This document shows positions 40,630 through 49,118 of a DNA stretch of 64,000 bases, in pieces. Under the pieces are notes generated by a model. The model was not told the DNA's origin and did not search any database. It was given only the letters and a program-made list of their open reading frames with translations. The translations under genes were made by a program, and so were the position numbers. Location of the stretch: assembly GCF_004803475.1 (NCBI RefSeq), contig NZ_SRKY01000001.1, positions 558,001 to 622,000 of the forward strand. Direction: 5' to 3'. Each line of letters begins with the position of its first letter. Positions within the stretch are counted from its first letter, which is position 1. The DNA is from Aliishimia ponticola (GTDB lineage: Bacteria > Pseudomonadota > Alphaproteobacteria > Rhodobacterales > Rhodobacteraceae).

Positions 40630-41634
40630 ATGCCGATACAGCGCGCCACCAGAAACCAGACGATGGCCGAAAACGCCCCGAAGCGGTTCGTCTTCGTTCT
40701 GATGCCGGAGTTTACCTTGCTGAGTTTCGCGGCGGCGCTGGAATGTTTGCGCATCGCCAATCGCGTGGTGGGCAAACCGGTTTACGACTGGGCGCTGATC
40801 GGCGACGGCGGCGAGGAGATCACCTGCTCTGCCGGGACCAGTTTCAGACTGGATGACAGCCTGGGCGAGTTGGATCGCGATGACACGCTGGTTCTGTGCG
40901 GCGGTATCGATGTGCAGACCCATTCCACCAAGAAGCTGCTTAACTGGTTGCGGCGCGAGGCACGGCGCGGGATTCCGGTGGCGGGCCTGTGTACCGGGGC
41001 CTACACGATGGCCAAGGCCGGCCTTCTGGACGGCAAACGCGCCACGATCCACTGGGAAAATCAGGACGCCTTCGCCGAGGAATTCGATGAGGTGGCGCTG
41101 ACGAAATCGGTATTCGTGGTGGATGGCACAAGGATGACCACGGCGGGGGGCACATCCTCGATCGATCTGATGCTGAAAATCATCGCGGAAGATCACGGTG
41201 AAGAGGTCGCCAATGCGGTGGCCGATCAGCAGATCTATGCCTCGATCCGGACCGATCAGGACACGCAGCGCCTGTCGGTGCCAACCCGCATCGGTGTGCG
41301 CCATCCGAAATTGAGCCAGGTCATCCAGATGATGGAGGCCAATATCGAAGAGCCGATCAGCCCCTCGGTTCTGGCCAAGGATGTCGGCATGTCGACGCGG
41401 CAGTTGGAGCGGCTTTTCCGGCGTTATCTTAACCGTTCGCCCAAGCGGTATTACATGGAGCTGCGCCTGCAAAAGGCGCGCAACCTGCTGATGCAGACCG
41501 ATATGAGCGTGATCAACGTGGCCTTGGCCTGCGGTTTTGCCAGCCCGTCGCATTTTTCAAAATGCTATCGCGCCCATTACAACACCACGCCGTACCGCGA
41601 ACGTGGCAGTCAATCGGCACGGCTGTCGATCTGA
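40630..41634 (+). CDS. GlxA family transcriptional regulator (DJ-1/PfpI plus AraC)
   Basis: A 334-residue protein. A DJ-1/PfpI-like domain (~18-190) keeps the nucleophile-elbow-type Cys in VAGLCTGAYTMAKAGLLDG. The C-terminal AraC helix-turn-helix pair is at ~225-325 (SPSVLAKDVGMSTRQLERLFRRYL). Members regulate choline, carnitine or arginine catabolism (GbdR, CdhR, ArgR). The gene target is unknown. An internal ATG at 40663 is an alternative start. Confidence 0.88.
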   Translation: MPIQRATRNQTMAENAPKRFVFVLMPEFTLLSFAAALECLRIANRVVGKPVYDWALIGDGGEEITCSAGTSFRLDDSLGELDRDDTLVLCGGIDVQTHSTKKLLNWLRREARRGIPVAGLCTGAYTMAKAGLLDGKRATIHWENQDAFAEEFDEVALTKSVFVVDGTRMTTAGGTSSIDLMLKIIAEDHGEEVANAVADQQIYASIRTDQDTQRLSVPTRIGVRHPKLSQVIQMMEANIEEPISPSVLAKDVGMSTRQLERLFRRYLNRSPKRYYMELRLQKARNLLMQTDMSVINVALACGFASPSHFSKCYRAHYNTTPYRERGSQSARLSI

Positions 41635-41702
41635 GCGCCGCTGGCGGTGGGCTGCGCTATTTAGGTGTTCCATTGTCTCGGATCACTGCGTGATCCGATC
41701 CG

Positions 41703-41721
41703 CCGGGGGCGCTGCCCCCGG
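41703..41721. repeat. REP-like palindrome
   Basis: A perfect 8-bp stem (CCGGGGGC with GCCCCCGG) and a GCT loop, followed by ACCCCCGAAGTATTTTGGAA. I believe very similar palindromes are frequent between genes in Roseobacter-group genomes. Only one copy is in this window. Confidence 0.55.
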
Positions 41722-41763
41722 ACCCCCGAAGTATTTTGGAACAAGCGAAGCCAGGCGCGCGGG

Positions 41764-42861
41764 TCAGGGTGCAAGGCGGTAGAGCGTGCCCTGGCTGACC
41801 GAGAGGAAGAGGATCGATCCGTCCGGCGTTTCGATCAGGTCGCGCACGCGCAGGGTTTCTTCGGTTTTGATCTGCTCGAGTTCAGCAAGGGGCGCGCCGC
41901 CGAGCCGGGCGATGTAGTCGAATTTCAGGGAGCCGACGAAGATATTGCCTTTCCAATCCGGCGCGTTGGTGCCGGAGTGCACGAGCAGGCCGGAGGGGGC
42001 GATGGAAGGATCCCAGTAGAATTCCGGTTGCGACATTCCCGGTTTCGCCGTGCCTTCGCCGATCTTTGCGCCGCTGTAGTGCCGTCCGTAGGAGATCACG
42101 GGCCAGCCGTAATTGCTGCCTTTGACGATGCGGTTGACCTCATCCCCGCCGCGCGCGCCATGTTCGGCGGTCCAGAGCGTGCCCTGCGCATCCAGCCCCG
42201 CCCCTTGCGGATTGCGGTGGCCGTAGGACCATATCTCCGGCCGGATGTTGTTTTGGCCGATGAACGGGTTGTCGTCTGGGATCGATCCGTCGCGACTGAT
42301 GCGGAGGATTGATCCGTTATGGGTTGTGCGGTCTTGTGCCGTTTCCCCGTCGCCGCGATCGCCCATGGTGACAAAGAGCGTGCCATCCGCCGCTTCGACC
42401 ACGCGAGAGCCGAAATGACGCCCGCCCTTGCTTGCGGGGACGGATTCGAAAAGGTCGCGGACGCGCAAGAGGCGCTTGTTGTCGGCGCTGAGTTCCCCGA
42501 CGGCGAGCGCCGTGCCGGCCCCGCCCCCGCGTTGCGGTTTGGAATAGGTCAGCAGAACCTCGCGCGATGTTTCGAAATCTCGCGGCAGCGTCACATCCAA
42601 TAGCCCGCCCTGCCCGCGTGCAGCCACACGCGGCACGCCAGAGATCGCGTGCCGGGTCGCACCATCGACATAGAGAAGGCGCCCATCCCGTTCGGTTACA
42701 AGGTATCCGCCCTCTGGCAACTGCTCTACCGCCCATGGGGTGTCAAAGCCCTGCGCGATAGGTTCGATCTGCCAGGCCGCGGCCCCGGACGCCAGTCCTG
42801 CGGCGAGCCCTGCGGCGATCAGACATGCCGCCCAAAGCCGTCTTGTCCTTGCAAAAAGCAT
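41764..42861 (-). CDS. PQQ-dependent sugar dehydrogenase family protein (second copy)
   Basis: A 365-residue protein. The start at 42861 follows AGAAAGG by 9 nt and begins a signal peptide (RLWAACLIAAGLAAGLASGAAA). It has GFDTPWAVEQLPEGGYLVTER and SYGHRNPQGAGLDAQGTLWTAEHGARGGDE, the HRNPQG and EHG motifs of soluble aldose sugar dehydrogenases (YliI type). It is closer to the E. coli family than the 9.1-kb copy, and the two differ in sequence and in neighbours. Confidence 0.88.
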   Translation of the reverse strand: MLFARTRRLWAACLIAAGLAAGLASGAAAWQIEPIAQGFDTPWAVEQLPEGGYLVTERDGRLLYVDGATRHAISGVPRVAARGQGGLLDVTLPRDFETSREVLLTYSKPQRGGGAGTALAVGELSADNKRLLRVRDLFESVPASKGGRHFGSRVVEAADGTLFVTMGDRGDGETAQDRTTHNGSILRISRDGSIPDDNPFIGQNNIRPEIWSYGHRNPQGAGLDAQGTLWTAEHGARGGDEVNRIVKGSNYGWPVISYGRHYSGAKIGEGTAKPGMSQPEFYWDPSIAPSGLLVHSGTNAPDWKGNIFVGSLKFDYIARLGGAPLAELEQIKTEETLRVRDLIETPDGSILFLSVSQGTLYRLAP

Positions 42862-43014
42862 ATGCACCATCCTTTCTGTTGACCCCACGTAATCCATGGC
42901 CATGGGTTTTCCACGTGCTTGCAATATCTTGGCGCCGCAGAATCCCACTTCCCATTTGCGAAACGTCACAATAACGTTCGACCCAGAAAAAACGCATAAC
43001 AAGGGAGTTATCAC

Positions 43015-44214
43015 ATGAAGAAGATGCTTATGGCGACAGCCGCAACAGCGCTGATGGCGGGGTCCGCATTTGCGGCAGGCCACGCGAAGGAAGTGAAAAT
43101 CGGCGTCATTCTTGGTTTTACCGGCCCGATTGAATCGCTGACGCCTTCCATGGCCGATGGCGCTGAGATGGCGATGAAAGAAGTCTCTGACAGCGGCCTG
43201 CTGCTGGACGGTGCAACCGTGACGTCGGTTCGTGCGGACAGCACCTGCATCGACGCGGCTGCGGCAACGGCTGCGGCTGAACGTTTGATCACCTCTGACA
43301 AGGTGGACGGCATCATGGGCGCGGATTGCTCTGGCGTGACCGGCGCAATCCTGACCAATGTTGCCGTGCCGAACGGCGTTGTCATGATCTCGCCCTCGGC
43401 CACATCGCCGGGCCTGAGCCACATGAACAACGAAGACAATGGCCTGTTCTTCCGCACCTCGCCTTCGGATGCGCGCCAGGGCGTTGTCATCACCGAAGTG
43501 CTGATGGATCAGGGCATCAAGGAAGTCGCGGTTACCTATACCAACAACGACTATGGCAAGGGTCTTGCGGACAGCTTCCAGGCAGCCTTCGAAGAAGCGG
43601 GCGGCACTGTCACGATCAACGCAGCACACGAAGATGGCAAGGCGGACTATTCCGCGGAAGTCGGCGCGCTGGCTTCTGCGGGCGGTGAACGGCTTGTTGT
43701 GGCCGGGTATGTCGACCAAGGCGGGTCCGGCGTGGTGCGCGCGGCGCTGGATTCCGGCGCGTTCGACACGTTCCACTTCCCCGATGGCATGATCTCCGCC
43801 AAACTGTTGGAGAACTTCGGTTCGGAAATCGACGGATCCTCGGGCGCGCATCCCAGCCCGTCGCCGGAACTGGCGGAAGCCTTTGGCAATCTTGTCGATG
43901 GCGCCTTCGACCACACGTCGCCCTTCACGCCCGAATCCTATGACGCGGCAGCGCTGATGATGTTGGCAATGCAGGCGGCGGGGTCCAAGGACTCCAACGA
44001 CTACAAATCCAAGATCATGGATGTCGCCAACGCACCGGGTGAGAAAATCGGCGTGGGTGAGCTGGCCAAAGGTCTGCAAATCCTGAAAGACGGCGGCGAG
44101 ATCGACTATGTCGGTGCCACAGGCGTTGAGCTGATCGGACCGGGCGAAGCGGCGGGCACCTACCGCGAAATCAGCTTCGACGACGGCAAAGACAACACGG
44201 CACGCTTCCGCTAA
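43015..44214 (+). CDS. Branched-chain amino acid ABC transporter substrate-binding protein
   Basis: A 399-residue periplasmic binding protein (LivK/HmgII-type). It opens with a signal peptide (MLMATAATALMAGSAFA). The mature start VKIGVILGFTGPIESLTPSM and the segment SPSATSPGLSHMNNEDNGLF carry the amino-acid-binding Ser/Thr. Ligand specificity is uncertain. AAGGGAGTTATC precedes the start. A terminator follows it, so it is probably transcribed at a higher level than the rest of the liv genes. Confidence 0.92.
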   Translation: MKKMLMATAATALMAGSAFAAGHAKEVKIGVILGFTGPIESLTPSMADGAEMAMKEVSDSGLLLDGATVTSVRADSTCIDAAAATAAAERLITSDKVDGIMGADCSGVTGAILTNVAVPNGVVMISPSATSPGLSHMNNEDNGLFFRTSPSDARQGVVITEVLMDQGIKEVAVTYTNNDYGKGLADSFQAAFEEAGGTVTINAAHEDGKADYSAEVGALASAGGERLVVAGYVDQGGSGVVRAALDSGAFDTFHFPDGMISAKLLENFGSEIDGSSGAHPSPSPELAEAFGNLVDGAFDHTSPFTPESYDAAALMMLAMQAAGSKDSNDYKSKIMDVANAPGEKIGVGELAKGLQILKDGGEIDYVGATGVELIGPGEAAGTYREISFDDGKDNTARFR

Positions 44215-44234
44215 GGAACGCTGCGAGCTTAAAG

Positions 44235-44264
44235 CAGCCCGGGTATCCGCTCGGGCTGTTTTTT
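44235..44264 (+). terminator. Rho-independent terminator after the binding-protein gene
   Basis: A 7-bp stem (CAGCCCG at 44235-44241 with CGGGCTG at 44252-44258), a ~10-nt loop and a TTTTTT run. It probably gives partial read-through to the downstream liv genes. Confidence 0.8.
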
Positions 44265-44307
44265 AGTATTTTTGAAGACCGTTTCGTAAAACGGCATTGG
44301 GGGTGCG

Positions 44308-45090
44308 ATGATCGTCGTCGACGAGATTCACAAGCATTTTGGCGGCTTTCGTGCGGTCGACGGGGCGAGCCTGTCGATTGAAGAAGGTTCCATCACCGGG
44401 CTGATCGGGCCGAATGGCGCGGGAAAAACCACGCTTTTCAACGTGATCGCGGGCGTTCTTCAACCGACATCGGGCCGTGTCACCATGGCGGGCGATGACA
44501 TTACCGGTCTGCCGCCGCATGATCTGTTTCACAAAGGGCTGCTGCGCACCTTTCAGATCGCGCATGAGTTTTCCTCCATGAGTTGCCGCGAGAACCTGAT
44601 GATGGTGCCCGGCAATCAGAGCGGCGAGACGCTGTGGAATACCTGGTTCGGGCGCAAGCGGATCGCCGATGAGGAGCGCGCGCTGCGGGCCAAGGCGGAC
44701 GAGGTGCTGGAATTTCTGACGATCGAGCATCTGGCCGATCACAAGGCGGGCCAAGTGTCCGGCGGGCAAAAGAAGCTGCTGGAACTGGGCCGCACGATGA
44801 TGGTCGATGCGCGTATCGTGTTTCTGGACGAGGTGGGCGCCGGGGTGAACCGGACCCTTCTCAACACTATCGGCGACGCCATTCTGCGGCTGAACAAGGA
44901 ACGCAATTACACCTTTGTCGTGATCGAGCATGACATGGATTTCATTGGGAAAATCTGCGACCCGGTGATCTGCATGGCCGAAGGAAAAGTCCTCGCCCAG
45001 GGCACGCTGGACGAAATCAAAGCCAATGAACAGGTGATCGAAGCCTATCTGGGCACGGGCCTCAAGAACAAGGAACAGGTGGGCGCATGA
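44308..45090 (+). CDS. livG: Branched-chain amino acid ABC transporter ATP-binding protein LivG
   Basis: A 260-residue ATPase. Walker A is GPNGAGKTT (34-42), the signature is VSGGQKKLLELGRTM, and Walker B is IVFLDEVGAGVN, where Val replaces the usual Pro. LIGPNGAGKTTLFNVIAG is typical for LivG. It overlaps livF by 4 bases (ATGA). Confidence 0.93.
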   Translation: MIVVDEIHKHFGGFRAVDGASLSIEEGSITGLIGPNGAGKTTLFNVIAGVLQPTSGRVTMAGDDITGLPPHDLFHKGLLRTFQIAHEFSSMSCRENLMMVPGNQSGETLWNTWFGRKRIADEERALRAKADEVLEFLTIEHLADHKAGQVSGGQKKLLELGRTMMVDARIVFLDEVGAGVNRTLLNTIGDAILRLNKERNYTFVVIEHDMDFIGKICDPVICMAEGKVLAQGTLDEIKANEQVIEAYLGTGLKNKEQVGA

Positions 45091-45914
45091 GCGGCAACCC
45101 GTATCAGAACGACCGTGGCAACAAGGACCGGTCGATTGCGAACAGTGCCGGGCAAGGCACGCTTGTCGCCTCCCCCGGGACCGGTGAGCGGCGCGATTCC
45201 GGGCAAAAGGCCTTTTTGATCGGTGACACGATGACGGGCGGCTACGGCAACGGGCCCGATATCCTGCATGACTGCACGATTGCCGTGAACCCGGGCGAGA
45301 TCGCGGTGATCGTCGGCCCCAACGGCGCGGGCAAATCCACCGCCATGAAGGCAGTGTTCGGGATGCTGAATGTGCGGTCCGGATCTGTGCGGCTGGATGG
45401 CGAGGACATTACCGATCTGTCTCCGCAAGAGCGCGTCCGCCGGGGCATGGGGTTCGTGCCGCAGACCAGCAACATCTTCACCTCCATGACGGTCGAGGAA
45501 AATCTGGAGATGGGCGCGTTCATCCGCGATGACGATATTTCTGGCACCATGGCGCAGGTGTTCGATCTGTTCCCGATCCTCAAGGAAAAGCGCAACCAAC
45601 CGGCAGGCGAGCTGTCGGGCGGTCAGCGCCAACAGGTTGCGGTGGGCCGGGCACTGATGACCCAGCCGAAAGTGTTGATGTTGGACGAGCCGACCGCAGG
45701 TGTGTCGCCCATCGTGATGGACGAATTGTTCGACCGGATCATCGAAGTCGCGCGGACCGGCTTGCCCGTGTTGATGGTGGAGCAAAACGCACGCCAGGCG
45801 CTGGAGATCGCCGATCAAGGCTATGTGCTGGTGCAGGGGCGCAATGCCTATACCGGGACGGGCAAGGAACTGCTTGCCGACCCCGAAGTGCGCAAGAGCT
45901 TCCTTGGGGGGTGA
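45087..45914 (+). CDS. livF: Branched-chain amino acid ABC transporter ATP-binding protein LivF
   Basis: A 275-residue ATPase. Residues 1-~42 are an unusual polar N-terminal extension. Walker A is GPNGAGKST (77-85), the signature LSGGQRQQVAVGRALM, and Walker B VLMLDEPTAGVSP. It is translationally coupled to livG. Confidence 0.93.
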   Translation: MSGNPYQNDRGNKDRSIANSAGQGTLVASPGTGERRDSGQKAFLIGDTMTGGYGNGPDILHDCTIAVNPGEIAVIVGPNGAGKSTAMKAVFGMLNVRSGSVRLDGEDITDLSPQERVRRGMGFVPQTSNIFTSMTVEENLEMGAFIRDDDISGTMAQVFDLFPILKEKRNQPAGELSGGQRQQVAVGRALMTQPKVLMLDEPTAGVSPIVMDELFDRIIEVARTGLPVLMVEQNARQALEIADQGYVLVQGRNAYTGTGKELLADPEVRKSFLGG

Positions 45915-45915
45915 T

Positions 45916-46278
45916 ATGAGTATTTGGGGAACAATGAAGATCGCGGCCTGTGCCCTGCTGTGCCTTACGGGGCCGGGTTTGGCGGCAAGTGCCTGTCTGT
46001 TCACTGCGGAGTGTTTCGAGGCGGATGGCTGCGCCGAGTCCGGTTTCACGCTGGATCTGGCGGACGCGGATGATGCGGGCCGGGTTGTGGCGGCGACCGA
46101 GTTTGGCGATCTCACCGGCCGAGGTCTTGAGCGGGCGGCGGTGGGCGTCAGCTATGTGCTGGAGGGGGCCGGCGCGGTGTATTTGCTGACCATGTCCGGC
46201 ACCGATGCGCGGCTGAGCGTTCATATGGAAGGGCCAATCGTGGCGACGTATCTTGGAACCTGCGATGCGGGGCAGTGA
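45916..46278 (+). CDS. Small secreted Cys-rich hypothetical protein inside the liv operon
   Basis: A 120-residue protein. The ATG at 45916 lies 1 nt after the livF stop, with GGGGGGTGAT upstream. A signal peptide (KIAACALLCLTGPGLAASA) precedes a short segment with three cysteines (ACLFTAECFEADGCAE) that may form disulphides. The rest is beta-rich with no family I recognise. Its place between the ATPase and permease genes, in the same direction, suggests co-expression with the transporter. Confidence 0.65.
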   Translation: MSIWGTMKIAACALLCLTGPGLAASACLFTAECFEADGCAESGFTLDLADADDAGRVVAATEFGDLTGRGLERAAVGVSYVLEGAGAVYLLTMSGTDARLSVHMEGPIVATYLGTCDAGQ

Positions 46279-46279
46279 C

Positions 46280-46360
46280 ATGTGCAATTCTGGAGTGACG
46301 ATGCCGCTGGACGGTTGTGATGCGGCGGCGATGCGCGCCCGAGGCGAGGTGACTGGATAA
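46280..46360 (+). CDS. Possible 26-residue ORF coupled to livH
   Basis: A 26-codon frame starts 1 nt after the preceding TGA and ends in a TAATG overlap with the livH start. The product would read MCNSGVTMPLDGCDAAAMRA and six more residues. It has a weak GGGG ribosome binding site. It may be a coupling leader or chance. Confidence 0.3.
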   Translation: MCNSGVTMPLDGCDAAAMRARGEVTG

Positions 46361-47370
46361 TGGATTTCCTGAACGCGATTGTGGCGCTTCTTAATTTCGT
46401 GGTGGTTCCGGCGACGGTCTATGGATCACAGTTGGCGCTTGGCGCCCTTGGGGTCACGCTGATCTATGGGATCTTGCGGTTCTCGAACTTTGCCCACGGG
46501 GATACGATGGCCTTTGGCGCGATGGTCACCATTCTGGTGACATGGGCGATGCAGGCGGCGGGAATGTCCTTTGGGGTGCTGCCGACGGCCCTGTTGGCCC
46601 TGCCCTTCGGCATTCTGGGCGCAATCGCGCTGGTGCTGTTGACGGACCGCGTGGTCTATCGCTTTTACCGCGCGCAGAAGGCCAAGCCGGTGATCCTTGT
46701 GATCGTGTCGATGGGCGTGATGTTTATCTATAACGGTCTGATCCGCTTTATCATCGGCCCCAATGACCAACGCTTCGCCGATGGAGCGCGGTTCATAATT
46801 TCGCACCGGGATTTCAAGGAGATGACCGGTTTGCGAGAGGGGCTTGCGATCAAGACGACGCAGGGCATAACCGTGATCGTCGCGGTGCTATGCGTGCTTG
46901 CGCTGTTCTATTTCCTCAACCGGACCAAGACGGGCAAATCCATGCGCGCCTATTCCGATAATGAGGATCTGGCGCTGCTGTCCGGGATCAACCCGGAGCG
47001 GGTGGTCATGGTGACATGGATCATCGTGGCGGCGCTGGCGACCATCGCCGGGACGCTGTACGGGCTGGACAAATCCTATAAACCCTTCGTCTTCCTGCAA
47101 TTGCTGCTGCCGGTCTTTGCGGCGGCCATCGTGGGCGGGCTTGGCAACCCCTTGGGGGCCATCGCGGGCGGCTTCGTCATCGCCTTTTCCGAGGTTCTGG
47201 TCACCTATGCCTGGAAGAAAGTTGCCAATTACGTCCTGCCCGAGGCGCTGGCGCCAGACGGTTTGGCGCAATTGCTGTCCACCGATTACAAATTCGCGGT
47301 GAGCTTCGTGATCCTTCTGATTGTTCTACTATTCCGGCCAACGGGCCTTTTCGCGGGGAAATCGGTATGA
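46360..47370 (+). CDS. livH: Branched-chain amino acid ABC transporter permease LivH
   Basis: A 336-residue inner-membrane protein with about eight membrane helices (SQLALGALGVTLIYGILRFSN near the start). It has the LivH family stretch MGVMFIYNGLIRFIIGP and the cytoplasmic SMRAYSDNEDLALLSGINPERV. The start overlaps the short ORF by 1 base and the end overlaps livM by 4. Confidence 0.94.
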   Translation: MDFLNAIVALLNFVVVPATVYGSQLALGALGVTLIYGILRFSNFAHGDTMAFGAMVTILVTWAMQAAGMSFGVLPTALLALPFGILGAIALVLLTDRVVYRFYRAQKAKPVILVIVSMGVMFIYNGLIRFIIGPNDQRFADGARFIISHRDFKEMTGLREGLAIKTTQGITVIVAVLCVLALFYFLNRTKTGKSMRAYSDNEDLALLSGINPERVVMVTWIIVAALATIAGTLYGLDKSYKPFVFLQLLLPVFAAAIVGGLGNPLGAIAGGFVIAFSEVLVTYAWKKVANYVLPEALAPDGLAQLLSTDYKFAVSFVILLIVLLFRPTGLFAGKSV

Positions 47371-48671
47371 CGGATTCTTTGAAAAACACCGCGCTTTTCG
47401 CGATCGTCGCCGGCTTGATCGTGATGACCGGCTTTACCGAAAGCTGGAATACCGCCCTGTTCATCGTGAATATGGGGCTGATTTCTGCGATCATGGCGAT
47501 TGGGGTGAACCTGCAATGGGGCTTTGCTGGCCTGTTCAATGTCGGTGTCATGGGGTTTGTCGCCCTTGGCGGTCTGGCCACGGTGCTTGTGTCGATGGAC
47601 CCGGTGCCAGAGGCGTGGTCGGCAGGCGGGCTTCAGGTGATTGGCGGCCTGATCCTTGGCGCGCTGATCATCGTCGCGGCGGGCGTCGCGGTGTCGCGTT
47701 TGCCGAAAGGACGGATGCGCTCGCTGGCAGCTGCGGCAATTCTGATCGGCGGTTTCTTCCTCTACCGCGCGGTCTTTGACCCTGCCGTGGCCGCGATCGA
47801 GGCGGTCGACCCGGCGGCGACAGGTTATCTTGGCGGTCTGGGCCTGCCTGTGTTGCTGGCATGGCCCGTGGGCGGGTTGATGGCGGCAGGTGCGGCTTGG
47901 CTGATCGGCAAAACGGCGCTGGGGCTGCGGTCGGATTACCTGGCGATTGCCACGCTCGGGATCGCGGAGATCATCATCTATATCCTCAAGAACGAGGATT
48001 GGCTGACGCGCGGGGTCAAGAACGTCAATGGCTTGCCGCGCCCCGTGCCCTATGAGATCGACCTGCAGAACAGCGCGCAATTCGTCGAACGCGCCTCTGG
48101 TTGGGGTGTCGATCCGGTCACCGCCTCCACGATCTATGTCAAGCTGGGCTATTCGGTTCTGTTCACCGTCGTGCTGGCGCTGGTGCTGATATTGGCGCAA
48201 CTTGCGCTCAAATCGCCGTGGGGCCGCATGATGCGTGCGATCCGCGATAACGAGGTCGCCGCCGAAGCGATGGGCAAGAACGTCACCGCGCGCCATTTGC
48301 AGGTGTTCATCCTTGGCTCTGCGATCTGCGGCATTGCGGGCGCGATGATGACGACGCTGGACGGACAGCTTACGCCGTCATCCTACCAACCGCTGCGCTT
48401 TACCTTCCTTGTCTGGGTGATGGTGATCGTCGGCGGATCGGGCAACAATTTCGGGGCGGTGCTTGGCGGTTTCCTGATCTGGTTCCTTTGGGTGCAGGTC
48501 GAACCTTACGGCCTTGCGCTGATGAACCTGATCACCGCCGGGATGCCGGAAGGGTCTGCACTGAAAACGCATCTGATCGACAGCGCGGCCCATATGCGGC
48601 TTTTGACCATGGGTGTTGTGCTTCTTCTGGTGCTTCGGTTCAGTCCGCGCGGCTTGATCCCGGAAAAGTAG
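47367..48671 (+). CDS. livM: Branched-chain amino acid ABC transporter permease LivM
   Basis: A 434-residue inner-membrane protein with many helices and the EAA-type block GRMMRAIRDNEVAAEAMGKN, typical of LivM. It contains the conserved GLRSDYLAIATLGIAEIIIYI. The ATG overlaps the livH stop. Confidence 0.94.
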   Translation: MTDSLKNTALFAIVAGLIVMTGFTESWNTALFIVNMGLISAIMAIGVNLQWGFAGLFNVGVMGFVALGGLATVLVSMDPVPEAWSAGGLQVIGGLILGALIIVAAGVAVSRLPKGRMRSLAAAAILIGGFFLYRAVFDPAVAAIEAVDPAATGYLGGLGLPVLLAWPVGGLMAAGAAWLIGKTALGLRSDYLAIATLGIAEIIIYILKNEDWLTRGVKNVNGLPRPVPYEIDLQNSAQFVERASGWGVDPVTASTIYVKLGYSVLFTVVLALVLILAQLALKSPWGRMMRAIRDNEVAAEAMGKNVTARHLQVFILGSAICGIAGAMMTTLDGQLTPSSYQPLRFTFLVWVMVIVGGSGNNFGAVLGGFLIWFLWVQVEPYGLALMNLITAGMPEGSALKTHLIDSAAHMRLLTMGVVLLLVLRFSPRGLIPEK

Positions 48672-48758
48672 AAATACATTTAGGGCTTGGATTTCTTGGC
48701 TTTTTTCCGCAAAACGCTAAAGAGTGGGTCGGTCCAAGTAGCCTAAGGAGATTGTTAC

Positions 48759-49010
48759 ATGAAAATGCTTCGCTCAGTCGCGTTCCTTATCCCCGCAGGA
48801 GTGCTTCTTGCAGCTTGTGCGCCGGATCCACGGTCGTATGAAACGACGCCAGTCAAGCTGGAAACGCCCCAAGGGGTCGTGACCTGCCAACTCTACACGG
48901 ACGAAATCGTCGCATGGGACAGAGCGATTGATCGCCCCAGCAAGATGAGCGTCACAGAGGCGGACGACATTTGCCGGGCCGAAGGGCAGCGCCGCAAGGA
49001 CGCCCTGTAA
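48759..49010 (+). CDS. Small lipoprotein
   Basis: An 83-residue protein with a lipoprotein signal; the lipobox LLAAC puts Cys20 as the lipid-modified residue. The mature part has two more cysteines (TCQLY and DICRAEG), which could form a disulphide. No family was recognised. AAGGAGATTGTTAC precedes the start. Confidence 0.7.
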   Translation: MKMLRSVAFLIPAGVLLAACAPDPRSYETTPVKLETPQGVVTCQLYTDEIVAWDRAIDRPSKMSVTEADDICRAEGQRRKDAL

Positions 49011-49041
49011 GTCCGGGCCTGACGGGTCACACGAACGATCA

Positions 49042-49069
49042 GGAGCCCAGTGGCATGCCGCCGGGCTCC
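49042..49069. terminator. Hairpin between convergent genes
   Basis: A 7-bp stem (GGAGCCC with GGGCTCC) and an inner GGC/GCC pair, without a T-tract. It lies between the lipoprotein gene and the HerA-like ATPase gene, which converge. Confidence 0.5.
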
Positions 49070-49118
49070 GATCCTATCCTTCGCGTTTGCGCGAACGAAT
49101 GGGCCCCAATCGCGGTGC

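Noticed and set aside
42862-44079. Upstream extension of the second sugar dehydrogenase to 44079 on the minus strand
   Set aside because: It runs antisense through the Liv binding-protein gene; the start at 42861 has a ribosome binding site and signal peptide.
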